From the NCBI GenBank assembly GCA_002401945.1, contig NVUP01000004.1, positions 118,047-123,396 on the forward strand: 5,350 nt of DNA, read 5' to 3'. The notes under the pieces were generated by a model. That model was not told the DNA's origin and ran no database searches. It worked only from the letters and a program-made list of their open reading frames with translations. A program made the position numbers and the translations under genes. This document shows, piece by piece, positions 1 to 5,350 of the stretch. The stretch is from Paracoccaceae bacterium (GTDB lineage: Bacteria > Pseudomonadota > Alphaproteobacteria > Rhodobacterales > Rhodobacteraceae). Position 1 is the stretch's first letter; each line of letters begins with the position of its first letter.

Positions 1-23
1 TGCCAATCGTCAAAGCTGGTGCC

Positions 24-869
24 ATGCCGGACCGTGTCACTCTTACCCTGCCCTACAGTTTCTGGCTGCATCTGGTGCTGCCGCGCGCCGCCGTGTTGTT
101 GACGCTGGCCCTGATTGGCAGCCTGCTAAAGGTGCCGGTTGTGCTGCTCTATGCCCTGCTGGCCGCTGATGCAGCGTTCTTTGTCTGGCAATTCATTCGT
201 TTTCAGGCCTGCGCCGACGATCACCTGCGCGGCATGGGCAGCATGACCCCGGTCTGGGGCGGCTATCTGGTGCTACTGTTTGCTGGATTTGCCACTGCGT
301 CATTGTGGTGGGGCGCCTTTCTGTCCGCCCGCCCGCCCGAGACCACCGAATTGTTCACCGATCAAATGGATCGCCTGCACGCGGCTGAGTATGAATTGCA
401 CCTGTCCGAAGATCGGTTGACCCTTTCCTTCACCGGCACCGTTGACTTTGGGTTGACCAAACGCACCCGCATCCTGCTGAAAGATAATCCGCAATTGACC
501 GGGGTCACCCTGACCAGCCCCGGCGGCCATATCTACGAGGCGCGTGGTTTTGCCAAATTGATCCGCGACCACGGTTTGGATACCCACGTGGTGAACGAGT
601 GCAGTTCGGCCTGCACCGTGATGTTTGTGGCCGGCCATCAACGCAGCCTGGCCCCTGGGGCGCGACTTGGCTTTCACAGCTATGCGCTGGAGTTTGGCCC
701 TGCCCTGCCCAATCTGGATCCGCAAAAGGAACAGGACAAGGATCGCGCCTTTTTCCGACGTCAGGGGATCAACGAGGCGTTTCTGGCCCGGATGTTTGAT
801 GAACCCAGTAGTGATCTGTGGTTCCCAAGTCCCGCAGAAACCCGGCAGGCTGGGCTGCTGGTCCCCTAG
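24..869 (+). CDS. Membrane-anchored ClpP/crotonase-like protein (COG3904-type), start uncertain
   Basis: The product is a 281-residue protein. The N-terminal part has three hydrophobic segments at about residues 15-35, 37-58 and 78-100. A soluble domain of about 170 residues follows, with ClpP-fold hallmarks: an SPGG turn at 165-168 (oxyanion-hole position in ClpP and SppA relatives), a CSSAC element at 193-197 whose Ser195 is the likely nucleophile, and His218 in a GFHSY context as the likely base. The tail around 264-279 (D-x-WF-x-SPAE-x-x-x-x-GLL) resembles the final ClpP helix region, with Asp264 a possible third triad member. This matches what I recall of COG3904 'predicted periplasmic' proteins, whose substrates are unknown. 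Proteolytic activity is inference. The ATG has only a weak ribosome site, and the frame stays open to the left edge, so translation may begin upstream of the window. The stop is TAG at 867-869. Confidence 0.8.
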   Translation: MPDRVTLTLPYSFWLHLVLPRAAVLLTLALIGSLLKVPVVLLYALLAADAAFFVWQFIRFQACADDHLRGMGSMTPVWGGYLVLLFAGFATASLWWGAFLSARPPETTELFTDQMDRLHAAEYELHLSEDRLTLSFTGTVDFGLTKRTRILLKDNPQLTGVTLTSPGGHIYEARGFAKLIRDHGLDTHVVNECSSACTVMFVAGHQRSLAPGARLGFHSYALEFGPALPNLDPQKEQDKDRAFFRRQGINEAFLARMFDEPSSDLWFPSPAETRQAGLLVP

Positions 870-933
870 ATCAATGGACCGGGCATATGGAAAAAGATCA
901 CACCAAAGAAAACCTTCGACACCTCTAAAATGC

Positions 934-982
934 ACCAATATTTTTAGAACCATCCGGCAGAATTCCGAAACCTAATATTGGT
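934..982. repeat. Spaced 9-bp perfect inverted repeat
   Basis: The arm ACCAATATT at 934-942 is repeated as its exact reverse complement AATATTGGT at 974-982, separated by 31 bases. It lies 65 bases after the stop of the protease-like gene in a locally AT-rich patch. There is no T-tract after the right arm except TATTTTTC at 982-989, so it could be a weak terminator or a pair of protein half-sites. The long loop makes a simple intrinsic terminator unlikely. Confidence 0.4.
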
Positions 983-1030
983 ATTTTTCATGCACTCTGT
1001 CGGCCAGTGTGGACGTGGGGTCATGATACA

Positions 1031-1225
1031 ATGCTTGATGGAATCGACGACGAGGAAACCGTCTTGCGACGCAGATTGTTGTTCCGATTGTTGCGCGGGT
1101 TCAATTTTGACAAGCCGGTTTATCAAGCCGAGGCGATATCGGAACCGGTGCCAAGCGCACTGATCACCCCGGAATATCGACGGTTTGAAGGCAGACGCGC
1201 ACCATCTGTTCAAAGCCAACCATAA
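1031..1225 (+). CDS. Possible small hypothetical protein, 64 aa
   Basis: This is an ATG-initiated frame of 64 codons ending in TAA at 1223-1225. The product starts MLDGIDDEETVLRRR, then has an Arg/Leu-rich amphipathic stretch, a FNFDKPVY segment around residues 24-31, and a Pro- and Arg-containing tail. It has no hydrophobic segment and no domain I recognise. A GGGG run at 1017-1020 sits 10 bases before the ATG and is a mediocre ribosome site; a GTG eight codons upstream (1007) is an alternative start. Third-position GC is only a little over half, lower than in the neighbouring genes, so coding status is doubtful. In its favour, it fills part of an otherwise empty gap and ends just before a terminator region. 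It could equally be a chance frame. Confidence 0.3.
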   Translation: MLDGIDDEETVLRRRLLFRLLRGFNFDKPVYQAEAISEPVPSALITPEYRRFEGRRAPSVQSQP

Positions 1226-1268
1226 AAAACGAGGGGCACTTACCCGGCCTTACCGCCAGATGATCCGA

Positions 1269-1296
1269 TTTTTGTCTGCCGCCGGTCAGACAAAAA
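1269..1296. repeat. Hairpin with 10-bp perfect arms overlapping the yebC terminator
   Basis: TTTTTGTCTG at 1269-1278 and its reverse complement CAGACAAAAA at 1287-1296 flank an 8-base loop. The A-run of the right arm is the plus-strand image of the yebC terminator T-tract. On the minus strand, RNA reading through that terminator could therefore form this second hairpin. On the plus strand the hairpin is not followed by a T-run, so it is not a classical terminator there. Confidence 0.6.
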
Positions 1297-1320
1297 GGCC
1301 CGCCAAAACGGCAGGCCTTT
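1292..1320 (-). terminator. Rho-independent terminator of yebC
   Basis: On the minus strand the RNA forms a G/C-rich stem, GGCCTGCC pairing with GGCGGGCC with one mismatch, around a short TTTTG loop (plus positions 1297-1317). It is followed directly by five T residues (plus 1296-1292). It lies 22 bases past the yebC stop codon, the expected place. On the plus strand the same stem is followed by only three T residues, so it would be a weak terminator for rightward transcripts entering this convergent gap. Confidence 0.85.
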
Positions 1321-1341
1321 AAAACAATAGACTGGCAGCCC

Positions 1342-2082
1342 TTACAGCTGGTCCATCACCTCATCCGAGGCCTCAAAGTTGGTGGTGACGCGCTGAATAT
1401 CATCGTCGTCTTCCAGTGCATCCACCAGCTTCATCAGCTTTTCCATGGCCACCAGATCCATCTCGGTGGTGGTGGTCGGCTTCCACACCAGCTTGGTGCT
1501 CTCGGACTCGCCCAGAGCCGCTTCGAGAGCATTTGACACGTCGTTCAGGTCGGTATCTGCGCAATAAATGATGTGACCCTCTTCCGAGCTTTCGACATCT
1601 TCAGCGCCGGCTTCGATAGCGGCCTCAAAAACAGCATCGGCATCGCCAACAGACACGCCATATGTAACTTCGCCCTTGCGGTCGAACATAAAGCCAACCG
1701 AGCCGGTTTCGCCCAGGTTGCCACCGTTCTTGGCGAAGGTGGAGCGCACGGTGGATGCAGTGCGGTTGCGGTTGTCGGTCATTGCCTCAACAATCACAGC
1801 AACACCGTTGGGGCCATAGCCCTCATAGCGCACTTCTTCGTAATCGTCGCCTTCACCCGCGGCTGATTTCTTGATCGCGCGATCAATCACATCCTTGGGC
1901 ACGGATTGCGATTTTGCTTCTTTGACCGCCATGCGCAGACGTGGGTTTTTCTCTGGATCCGGGTCGCCCATCTTGGCGGCCACAGTGATTTCCTTGGAGA
2001 GTTTTGAGAACAGTTTCGAGCGGACAGCGTCCTGGCGACCTTTGCGGTGCTGGATGTTTGCCCATTTTGAGTGGCCTGCCAT
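1342..2082 (-). CDS. yebC: YebC/TACO1-family regulatory or translation factor (DUF28)
   Basis: This is a complete 246-residue protein, the usual length for the family. It opens with the signature [10 protein letters not shown] followed by a basic helical segment ([18 protein letters not shown], residues 11-28). It continues through the conserved [11 protein letters not shown] (85-95), TDNRNRT (102-108) and GNLGE-x-GSVGFMF (122-133), and ends with the typical acidic DDIQ-x-V-x-x-NF motif (227-236). These cover the three domains of the fold. Family members were first described as DNA-binding regulators (Pseudomonas PmpR). Mitochondrial TACO1 and bacterial relatives have since been tied to translation, so the family name alone does not settle the role. 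The start is fixed by AGGGA six bases upstream (plus 2089-2093). It is transcribed alone, with its own promoter and terminator. The ruvC gene that often accompanies yebC is not present in this window. Confidence 0.96.
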   Translation of the reverse strand: MAGHSKWANIQHRKGRQDAVRSKLFSKLSKEITVAAKMGDPDPEKNPRLRMAVKEAKSQSVPKDVIDRAIKKSAAGEGDDYEEVRYEGYGPNGVAVIVEAMTDNRNRTASTVRSTFAKNGGNLGETGSVGFMFDRKGEVTYGVSVGDADAVFEAAIEAGAEDVESSEEGHIIYCADTDLNDVSNALEAALGESESTKLVWKPTTTTEMDLVAMEKLMKLVDALEDDDDIQRVTTNFEASDEVMDQL

Positions 2083-2096
2083 GGTCCATCCCTATG

Positions 2097-2124
2097 TTGA
2101 TTACGCGTTTGGCGGACATATAGC
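2097..2124 (+). promoter_or_regulatory. Candidate promoter of the SLC13 permease, overlapping the yebC promoter
   Basis: On the plus strand TTGATT (2097-2102) and TATAGC (2119-2124) are spaced by 16 bases. Each matches consensus at four of six positions. Its -10 shares the TATA at 2119-2122 with the oppositely oriented yebC -10. If both are used, polymerase could not occupy the two at once. This is a weaker call than the yebC promoter. Confidence 0.35.
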
Positions 2125-2146
2125 CCTGTCACAGGGGGGCTTTCAA
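2117..2146 (-). promoter_or_regulatory. Sigma70-type promoter of yebC
   Basis: Reading the minus strand, TTGAAA (plus 2141-2146) and TATATG (plus 2117-2122) are separated by 18 bases. This predicts a transcript start near 2110 and a leader of about 28 bases before the yebC ATG at 2082. Both hexamers are close to consensus, and no competing candidate was seen in this 119-bp gap. Confidence 0.6.
2124..2136. promoter_or_regulatory. 13-bp palindrome between the yebC -35 and -10 elements
   Basis: CCCTGT (2124-2129) and ACAGGG (2131-2136) form a perfect inverted repeat around a single central base. It lies inside the 18-bp spacer of the yebC promoter and near the predicted start of the permease transcript. 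This is a position where a bound dimeric repressor would block one or both. No regulator is identified. Confidence 0.4.
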
Positions 2147-2201
2147 GCTCTGGCACCGCCTCGCCGCTTGTTCCGAAACGCGCAGTGGCTAAGGTGGCAG
2201 C

Positions 2202-3974
2202 ATGACATTCGATCAAATCACTTTGTTTTCGCTGTTTGGCGCCGTCTTTGGCCTACTGGTCTGGGGACGCTATCGTTACGATCTGGTGGCCTTTGCCGCA
2301 CTTATGGCAGGGGTGGTGCTGGGCGTGGTGCCCACCAAAGACGCGTTTTCGGGCTTTGGCCATCCAGCGACGTTGGTGGTGGCGCTGGTGCTGATTGTCT
2401 CAGCCGGGTTGGTGCGCTCGGGGGCGGTGTTCCTGATCACTCGCACGCTGGTGGATGCCTCACGTGGTTTGGGCAGCCATATTGCCTTGATGGGTGGTAT
2501 TGGTGCGGTGTTGTCAGCATTCATGAACAATGTAGCGGCGCTGGCGCTGCTGATGCCGGTGGATATTCAAACCGCTCGCAAAGCAGGCCGGGCGCCAGGG
2601 CTGAGCCTGATGCCGCTGTCCTTTGCCACCATTCTGGGCGGTATGGTGACGCTGATTGGCACCCCGCCCAATATCATCATTGCCTCGATCCGCGCCGAAA
2701 CCCAGGGCGAGCCCTTTGGCATGTTCGACTTTGCCCCGGTGGGCGGAGTGGCGGCGATTGCCGGACTGACCTTTGTTGCGCTGATTGGCTGGCGGCTGAT
2801 CCCGACCCGCGACGGCGCCGGATCATCCGAAGCACATCTGGCGCAGTATATCGCCGAGCTGACGGTGCCCGAGGACTCGCCCCTTATCGGTCAGCGATTG
2901 GCGGAATTGGAGGCCGAGGCAGAAAAGGCCGATGTGGCCATTCTGGGGCTGATCCGCGACGGTAAGCGCCGCTATGGCCGCGCCGCAGGTTCCGTTTTAC
3001 AGGCCGGGGATGCACTGCTACTGGAGGCCACCCCCGAGGCGCTGGACGAGTTTCGCACCGTGCTGTCGCTGGATTTCTCGGATCAGGCGCGCCAGGAAAA
3101 GCTGACCGCCGAGGGTGAAGGATTGGAAGTGGTCGAAGTGGTGGTGCCGGAAAGCGCCCGCATTGCTGGCCGTTCGGCTCAATCTATCGGGCTGGCCTGG
3201 CGTCAAAGCACCGTGTTGATGGGGCTGTCACGTCAGGGTCGTCAGTTGACCCGGCACATCCGGCAGACCAAAATCGAGCCCGGTGATATCCTGCTGCTGC
3301 TCTGCCCGCGCGATCGGGCCACCGATGTCACCGACTGGCTGGGCTGTCTGCCGCTGGCAACCCGCGGCTTGGCCGTCACCGCCAATGACAAGACCTGGCT
3401 GGCCATTGGCATGTTTGCCGCTGCCGTGATGGCGGCCTCGGTAGGGTTGCTATATCTGCCGGTGGCGCTGGGGCTGGTGGTGATTGGTTATGTGCTGACC
3501 AAAATCCTGCCAGTGGCCGAAATCTATGATCATATTGAATGGCCGGTGGTGGTGCTGCTGGGGTCAATGATCCCGCTTGGGGCAGCGTTGGAGACCTCGG
3601 GCAGCACCGCGCTGATTGCAGATGCCTTGATCAAACTGACGCAGGGGTTGCCAGCCTGGGCCATTCTGACGGTGCTGATGGTGGTGACCATGACGCTGTC
3701 GGATGTGTTGAACAACACCGCCACCACCATTGTCGCCGCGCCGGTGGGCATCCAGATGGCCCATGCGTTGCAGGTCTCAGCTGACCCATTTCTGATGGCA
3801 GTGGCAGTGGCGGCCTCGGCGGCGTTTCTGACCCCCATCGGCCATAAGAACAACACCCTTATCCTGGGGCCCGGCGGCTATCGGTTCGGCGACTACTGGC
3901 GTATTGGATTGCCGCTGGAGGTGCTGATTGTCGCCACCTCAATCCCGGCGATATTGGTGTTCTGGCCGATGTGA
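2202..3974 (+). CDS. SLC13/DASS-type permease with two internal RCK_C (TrkA_C) domains
   Basis: This is a complete 590-residue inner-membrane transporter. Residues 1-200 and 396-590 each carry several hydrophobic helices. Between them is a soluble stretch with two RCK_C-like domains at about 213-290 and 305-382, each with the pattern of a 'G-x-x-L' helix and a 'G-D-x-LLL' strand (GDALLL 269-274, GDILLL 361-366). The two membrane halves carry paired substrate/cation-site motifs like those of the divalent anion:Na+ symporters: MNNVA (108-112) with GTPPN (153-157), and LNNTA (503-507) with TPIGHKNN (544-551). Family members carry sulfate, dicarboxylates or other anions; the substrate here cannot be read from sequence. 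RCK_C domains usually bind a small ligand and may gate transport. The start is supported by AAGGTGG at 2191-2197. The gene is divergent from yebC and co-oriented with the flavoprotein gene 184 bases downstream. Confidence 0.92.
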   Translation: MTFDQITLFSLFGAVFGLLVWGRYRYDLVAFAALMAGVVLGVVPTKDAFSGFGHPATLVVALVLIVSAGLVRSGAVFLITRTLVDASRGLGSHIALMGGIGAVLSAFMNNVAALALLMPVDIQTARKAGRAPGLSLMPLSFATILGGMVTLIGTPPNIIIASIRAETQGEPFGMFDFAPVGGVAAIAGLTFVALIGWRLIPTRDGAGSSEAHLAQYIAELTVPEDSPLIGQRLAELEAEAEKADVAILGLIRDGKRRYGRAAGSVLQAGDALLLEATPEALDEFRTVLSLDFSDQARQEKLTAEGEGLEVVEVVVPESARIAGRSAQSIGLAWRQSTVLMGLSRQGRQLTRHIRQTKIEPGDILLLLCPRDRATDVTDWLGCLPLATRGLAVTANDKTWLAIGMFAAAVMAASVGLLYLPVALGLVVIGYVLTKILPVAEIYDHIEWPVVVLLGSMIPLGAALETSGSTALIADALIKLTQGLPAWAILTVLMVVTMTLSDVLNNTATTIVAAPVGIQMAHALQVSADPFLMAVAVAASAAFLTPIGHKNNTLILGPGGYRFGDYWRIGLPLEVLIVATSIPAILVFWPM

Positions 3975-3986
3975 TTGCATCAATAA

Positions 3987-4008
3987 CCGGAAAATTCGAA
4001 TTTTCCGG
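3987..4008. repeat. 22-bp perfect palindrome downstream of the permease
   Basis: The half-site CCGGAAAATTC (3987-3997) is followed immediately by its exact reverse complement (3998-4008). It begins 12 bases after the permease stop. In RNA it would give a 9-bp stem with a TCGA loop but no adjoining T-run (AACATTTTC follows). It could therefore be a weak terminator for the permease or a symmetric operator for the downstream gene. Confidence 0.75.
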
Positions 4009-4010
4009 AA

Positions 4011-4030
4011 CATTTTCTTGCAAGAAAATG
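4011..4030. repeat. 20-bp perfect palindrome, second of a tandem pair
   Basis: CATTTTCTTG (4011-4020) is followed directly by its reverse complement (4021-4030), two bases after the first palindrome. The dyad centres are 23 bp apart. Both palindromes are built around the hexamer GAAAAT / ATTTTC but in opposite arm order, so arms of one could also pair with arms of the other. Confidence 0.75.
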
Positions 4031-4057
4031 GGGTGTTGATCGTTCCGTTCTGGATAA

Positions 4058-4076
4058 GTCAGCCCAAAAGGCTGAC
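4058..4076 (+). other. 7-bp hairpin in the leader of the flavoprotein gene
   Basis: GTCAGCC (4058-4064) and GGCTGAC (4070-4076) pair perfectly around a CAAAA loop. No T-run follows, so it is not an intrinsic terminator. It lies between the palindrome pair and the ribosome-site hairpin and may be part of the leader RNA structure. Confidence 0.45.
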
Positions 4077-4110
4077 CCAACGAGAGCTATCAAATCATTT
4101 GCCCGGCCAG

Positions 4111-4155
4111 CTGTCTCCCTTTTAAGCTGCTCAAAACAGCACCAGAGGGAGGCAG
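4111..4155 (+). promoter_or_regulatory. Leader hairpin burying the Shine-Dalgarno of the flavoprotein gene
   Basis: Bases 4111-4122 pair with 4144-4155 in a 12-pair stem with two G-U pairs and no mismatch. The loop contains a second small stem (GCTG 4126-4129 with CAGC 4137-4140). The 3' arm contains the whole AGGGAGG ribosome site (4146-4152), six bases before the ATG at 4159. The 5' arm CTCCCT is an anti-Shine-Dalgarno-like sequence. If it folds, translation would be off until the stem opens by heat, ligand, protein or an upstream RNA switch. The pairing is visible in the sequence; the regulatory role is inference. Confidence 0.5.
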
Positions 4156-4158
4156 ACC

Positions 4159-5350
4159 ATGGGCAACAACAGCGCTGATGTTATCATTATTGGCGGCGGG
4201 TTGGCCGGTCTGACGGCGGCGGCGGAGTTGGGGGACCGGGGCAAACAAGTGATCCTGCTGGATCAGGAGCCGGCCCATTTCTTGGGTGGCCAGGCCCATT
4301 GGAGCCTGGGCGGGTTGTTCATGGTCAACACCCCCGAGCAACGCCGGATGGGCATCCGGGACAGTCTTGACCTGGCCCAGCGTGACTGGATGGGCAGTGC
4401 GCAATTTGACCGCGATGAGGACCACTGGCCGCGCAATTGGGCCGAGGCCTATCTGGAGTTTGCGACCGGTGACATGCGCCCTTGGCTGCATGAAATGGGC
4501 CTGCGCTGGTTTCCGGTGGTTGGTTGGGCCGAACGCGGTGGTGGCTCGGCTGAGGGACACGGCAACTCGGTGCCCCGGTTTCACGTCACTTGGGGCACTG
4601 GCCCCGGTGTGGTCACGCCCTTTGCCAACCGGGTACGCGCCCATATCGAGGCTGGCCTGGTTGAGCTGCGAAGTCGCCATCAGGTCAGCCACATCAACAT
4701 GCAGAACAGCGCGGCCACTGGGGTGTCAGGCGAGATCCTTGCTGATGACAGTGCAGTCCAGGGCGCCAAGACCAACCGGCGGGAGATCGCGGGTTTTGAG
4801 GTCCATGCACCTTCGGTGATTGTTGCCTCGGGTGGCATTGGTGGCAATCTGAAACTGGTGCGCAAAAACTGGCCGCGCGACAGGCTGGGGGAGCCGCCCA
4901 AAGACATGGTGTCCGGGGTGCCGTTTCATGTGGATGGACGGATGATCCCCATTGCCGAGGCGGCGGGGGGGCAGGTCATCAACGGCGACCGCATGTGGCA
5001 TTATTGCGAAGGCTTGCGGAACTGGGACCCTATCTGGCCCAACCATGGCATCCGCATCCTGCCCGGGCCGTCGTCGATGTGGTTTGACGCCAACGGCGAC
5101 CGCCTGCCCGCACCTTGTCTGCCGGGGTTTGATACGCTGGCGACGCTGAAAGAGATCCTGAAAACCGGGCATGGCTATAGCTGGTTCATCCTGTCGCAGA
5201 AAATCATAGAGAAGGAATTTGCCCTGTCCGGCTCGGAACAGAACCCGGATCTGACCTCGGGCAAGTGGTTGGAAGTGATCAAGGCGCGGTTGCTGTCACG
5301 GGGTCAGGCTCCGGCGCCGGTTGAGGCCTTTAAGAAACATGGGAAAGATT
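4159..5350 (+). CDS. FAD-binding dehydrogenase, PRK12834 / 3-ketosteroid-dehydrogenase-like, 3' end outside window
   Basis: The reading frame starts at ATG 4159, preceded by the strong site AGGGAGG, and stays open through the right edge: 397 codons of an expected total of about 550. The N-terminus is a dinucleotide-binding fold, DVIIIGGGLAGLTAA (residues 7-21, GGGLAG at 12-17), with Asp35 ending the second strand. Next is LGGQAHWSLGGLF (42-54), a flavin-contacting region, then VPRFHVTWGTGPGVV and ASGGIGGN (223-230), the second flavin-site motif. HGIRILPGPSS (296-306) and the EKEFALSGSEQNPDLT stretch match what I remember of the PRK12834 group, which is related to fumarate reductase and 3-ketosteroid delta-1-dehydrogenase flavoproteins. 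There is no signal peptide, so it is probably cytoplasmic. Substrate and electron acceptor are unknown. The missing C-terminus should contain the final FAD-binding Gly-rich motif. Confidence 0.9.
   Translation, partial: MGNNSADVIIIGGGLAGLTAAAELGDRGKQVILLDQEPAHFLGGQAHWSLGGLFMVNTPEQRRMGIRDSLDLAQRDWMGSAQFDRDEDHWPRNWAEAYLEFATGDMRPWLHEMGLRWFPVVGWAERGGGSAEGHGNSVPRFHVTWGTGPGVVTPFANRVRAHIEAGLVELRSRHQVSHINMQNSAATGVSGEILADDSAVQGAKTNRREIAGFEVHAPSVIVASGGIGGNLKLVRKNWPRDRLGEPPKDMVSGVPFHVDGRMIPIAEAAGGQVINGDRMWHYCEGLRNWDPIWPNHGIRILPGPSSMWFDANGDRLPAPCLPGFDTLATLKEILKTGHGYSWFILSQKIIEKEFALSGSEQNPDLTSGKWLEVIKARLLSRGQAPAPVEAFKKHGKD

Noticed and set aside
300..953. 217-codon minus-strand frame opposite the protease-like gene
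   Set aside because: It is the antisense shadow of a gene with clear ClpP-like motifs; the product is low-complexity Gly/Gln-rich with no family signature.
1024..1032. Extended -10 sequence TGATACAAT as a promoter
   Set aside because: No -35 match at the expected distance, and it overlaps the best start codon of the small ORF. Kept only as a remark, not as a feature.
978..1163. 61-codon Cys-rich frame (CDADCCSDCC) resembling a small metal-binding protein
   Set aside because: It needs a TTG start with no ribosome site and conflicts with the slightly better 1031-1225 frame. The Cys cluster comes from repeated TTG/GTT-type sequence read in another frame.
1871..2965. 364-codon plus-strand frame spanning the yebC start and the front of the permease
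   Set aside because: It overlaps two well-supported genes in other frames. The product is the Gly/Arg/Cys-rich type produced by frame-shifted GC-rich sequence.
3975..4003. TTGCAT-N17-GAATTT as a promoter for the flavoprotein gene
   Set aside because: The -10 match is too poor, and the sequence is better explained as part of the palindrome at 3987-4008. No convincing promoter was found in the 184-bp gap.
4090..4692. 200-codon open frame on the minus strand opposite the flavoprotein gene
   Set aside because: It lies antisense to a confidently recognised FAD-binding reading frame, its product has no recognisable domain, and long antisense frames are expected in GC-rich coding DNA.
1..5350. CRISPR array, insertion sequence, tRNA or attachment site
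   Set aside because: No direct-repeat array, transposase-like frame, terminal inverted repeats or cloverleaf pattern was seen on either strand.

Overview
The window looks like a chromosomal segment from an alphaproteobacterium, most likely a marine Rhodobacteraceae (Roseobacter-type) strain. This rests on GC-rich coding sequence with strong G/C third-position bias, the style of the YebC and permease proteins, and the COG3904-type protease-like gene. Genus is not resolvable by eye. I see no phage, transposon, CRISPR or tRNA/rRNA sequence.

Layout, left to right. (1) About 1-869, plus: a three-helix membrane-anchored protein with a ClpP/crotonase-like Ser-His domain of the COG3904 type. Its frame is open to the left edge, so the true start may lie outside. 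(2) 870-1341: a gap of about 470 bp holding a spaced inverted repeat (934-982), a doubtful 64-codon small ORF (1031-1225), and two overlapping hairpins (1269-1320), one of which is a convincing terminator for the minus-strand gene that follows. (3) 1342-2082, minus: a complete YebC/TACO1-family gene. (4) 2083-2201: a 119-bp divergent intergenic region with a good sigma70-type promoter for yebC. It also holds a weaker overlapping promoter for the permease and a 13-bp palindrome in the yebC promoter spacer. (5) 2202-3974, plus: a complete SLC13/DASS-type permease whose two membrane halves flank two RCK_C (TrkA_C) domains. (6) 3975-4158: a 184-bp intergenic region unusually rich in inverted repeats: two perfect palindromes almost touching, a 7-bp hairpin, and a 12-pair hairpin that buries the ribosome binding site of the next gene. 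(7) 4159 to the right edge, plus: the first 397 codons of a flavoprotein dehydrogenase of the PRK12834 / 3-ketosteroid-dehydrogenase-like group, cut by the window.

The genes do not form an obvious single pathway. YebC is housekeeping. The permease and the flavoprotein are co-oriented and could jointly take up and oxidise an organic acid or similar compound, but the structured gap between them suggests the second gene is separately controlled. The most interesting material is non-coding: the palindrome cluster and the hairpin over the Shine-Dalgarno at 3987-4155. I do not see a clear undescribed multi-gene system.
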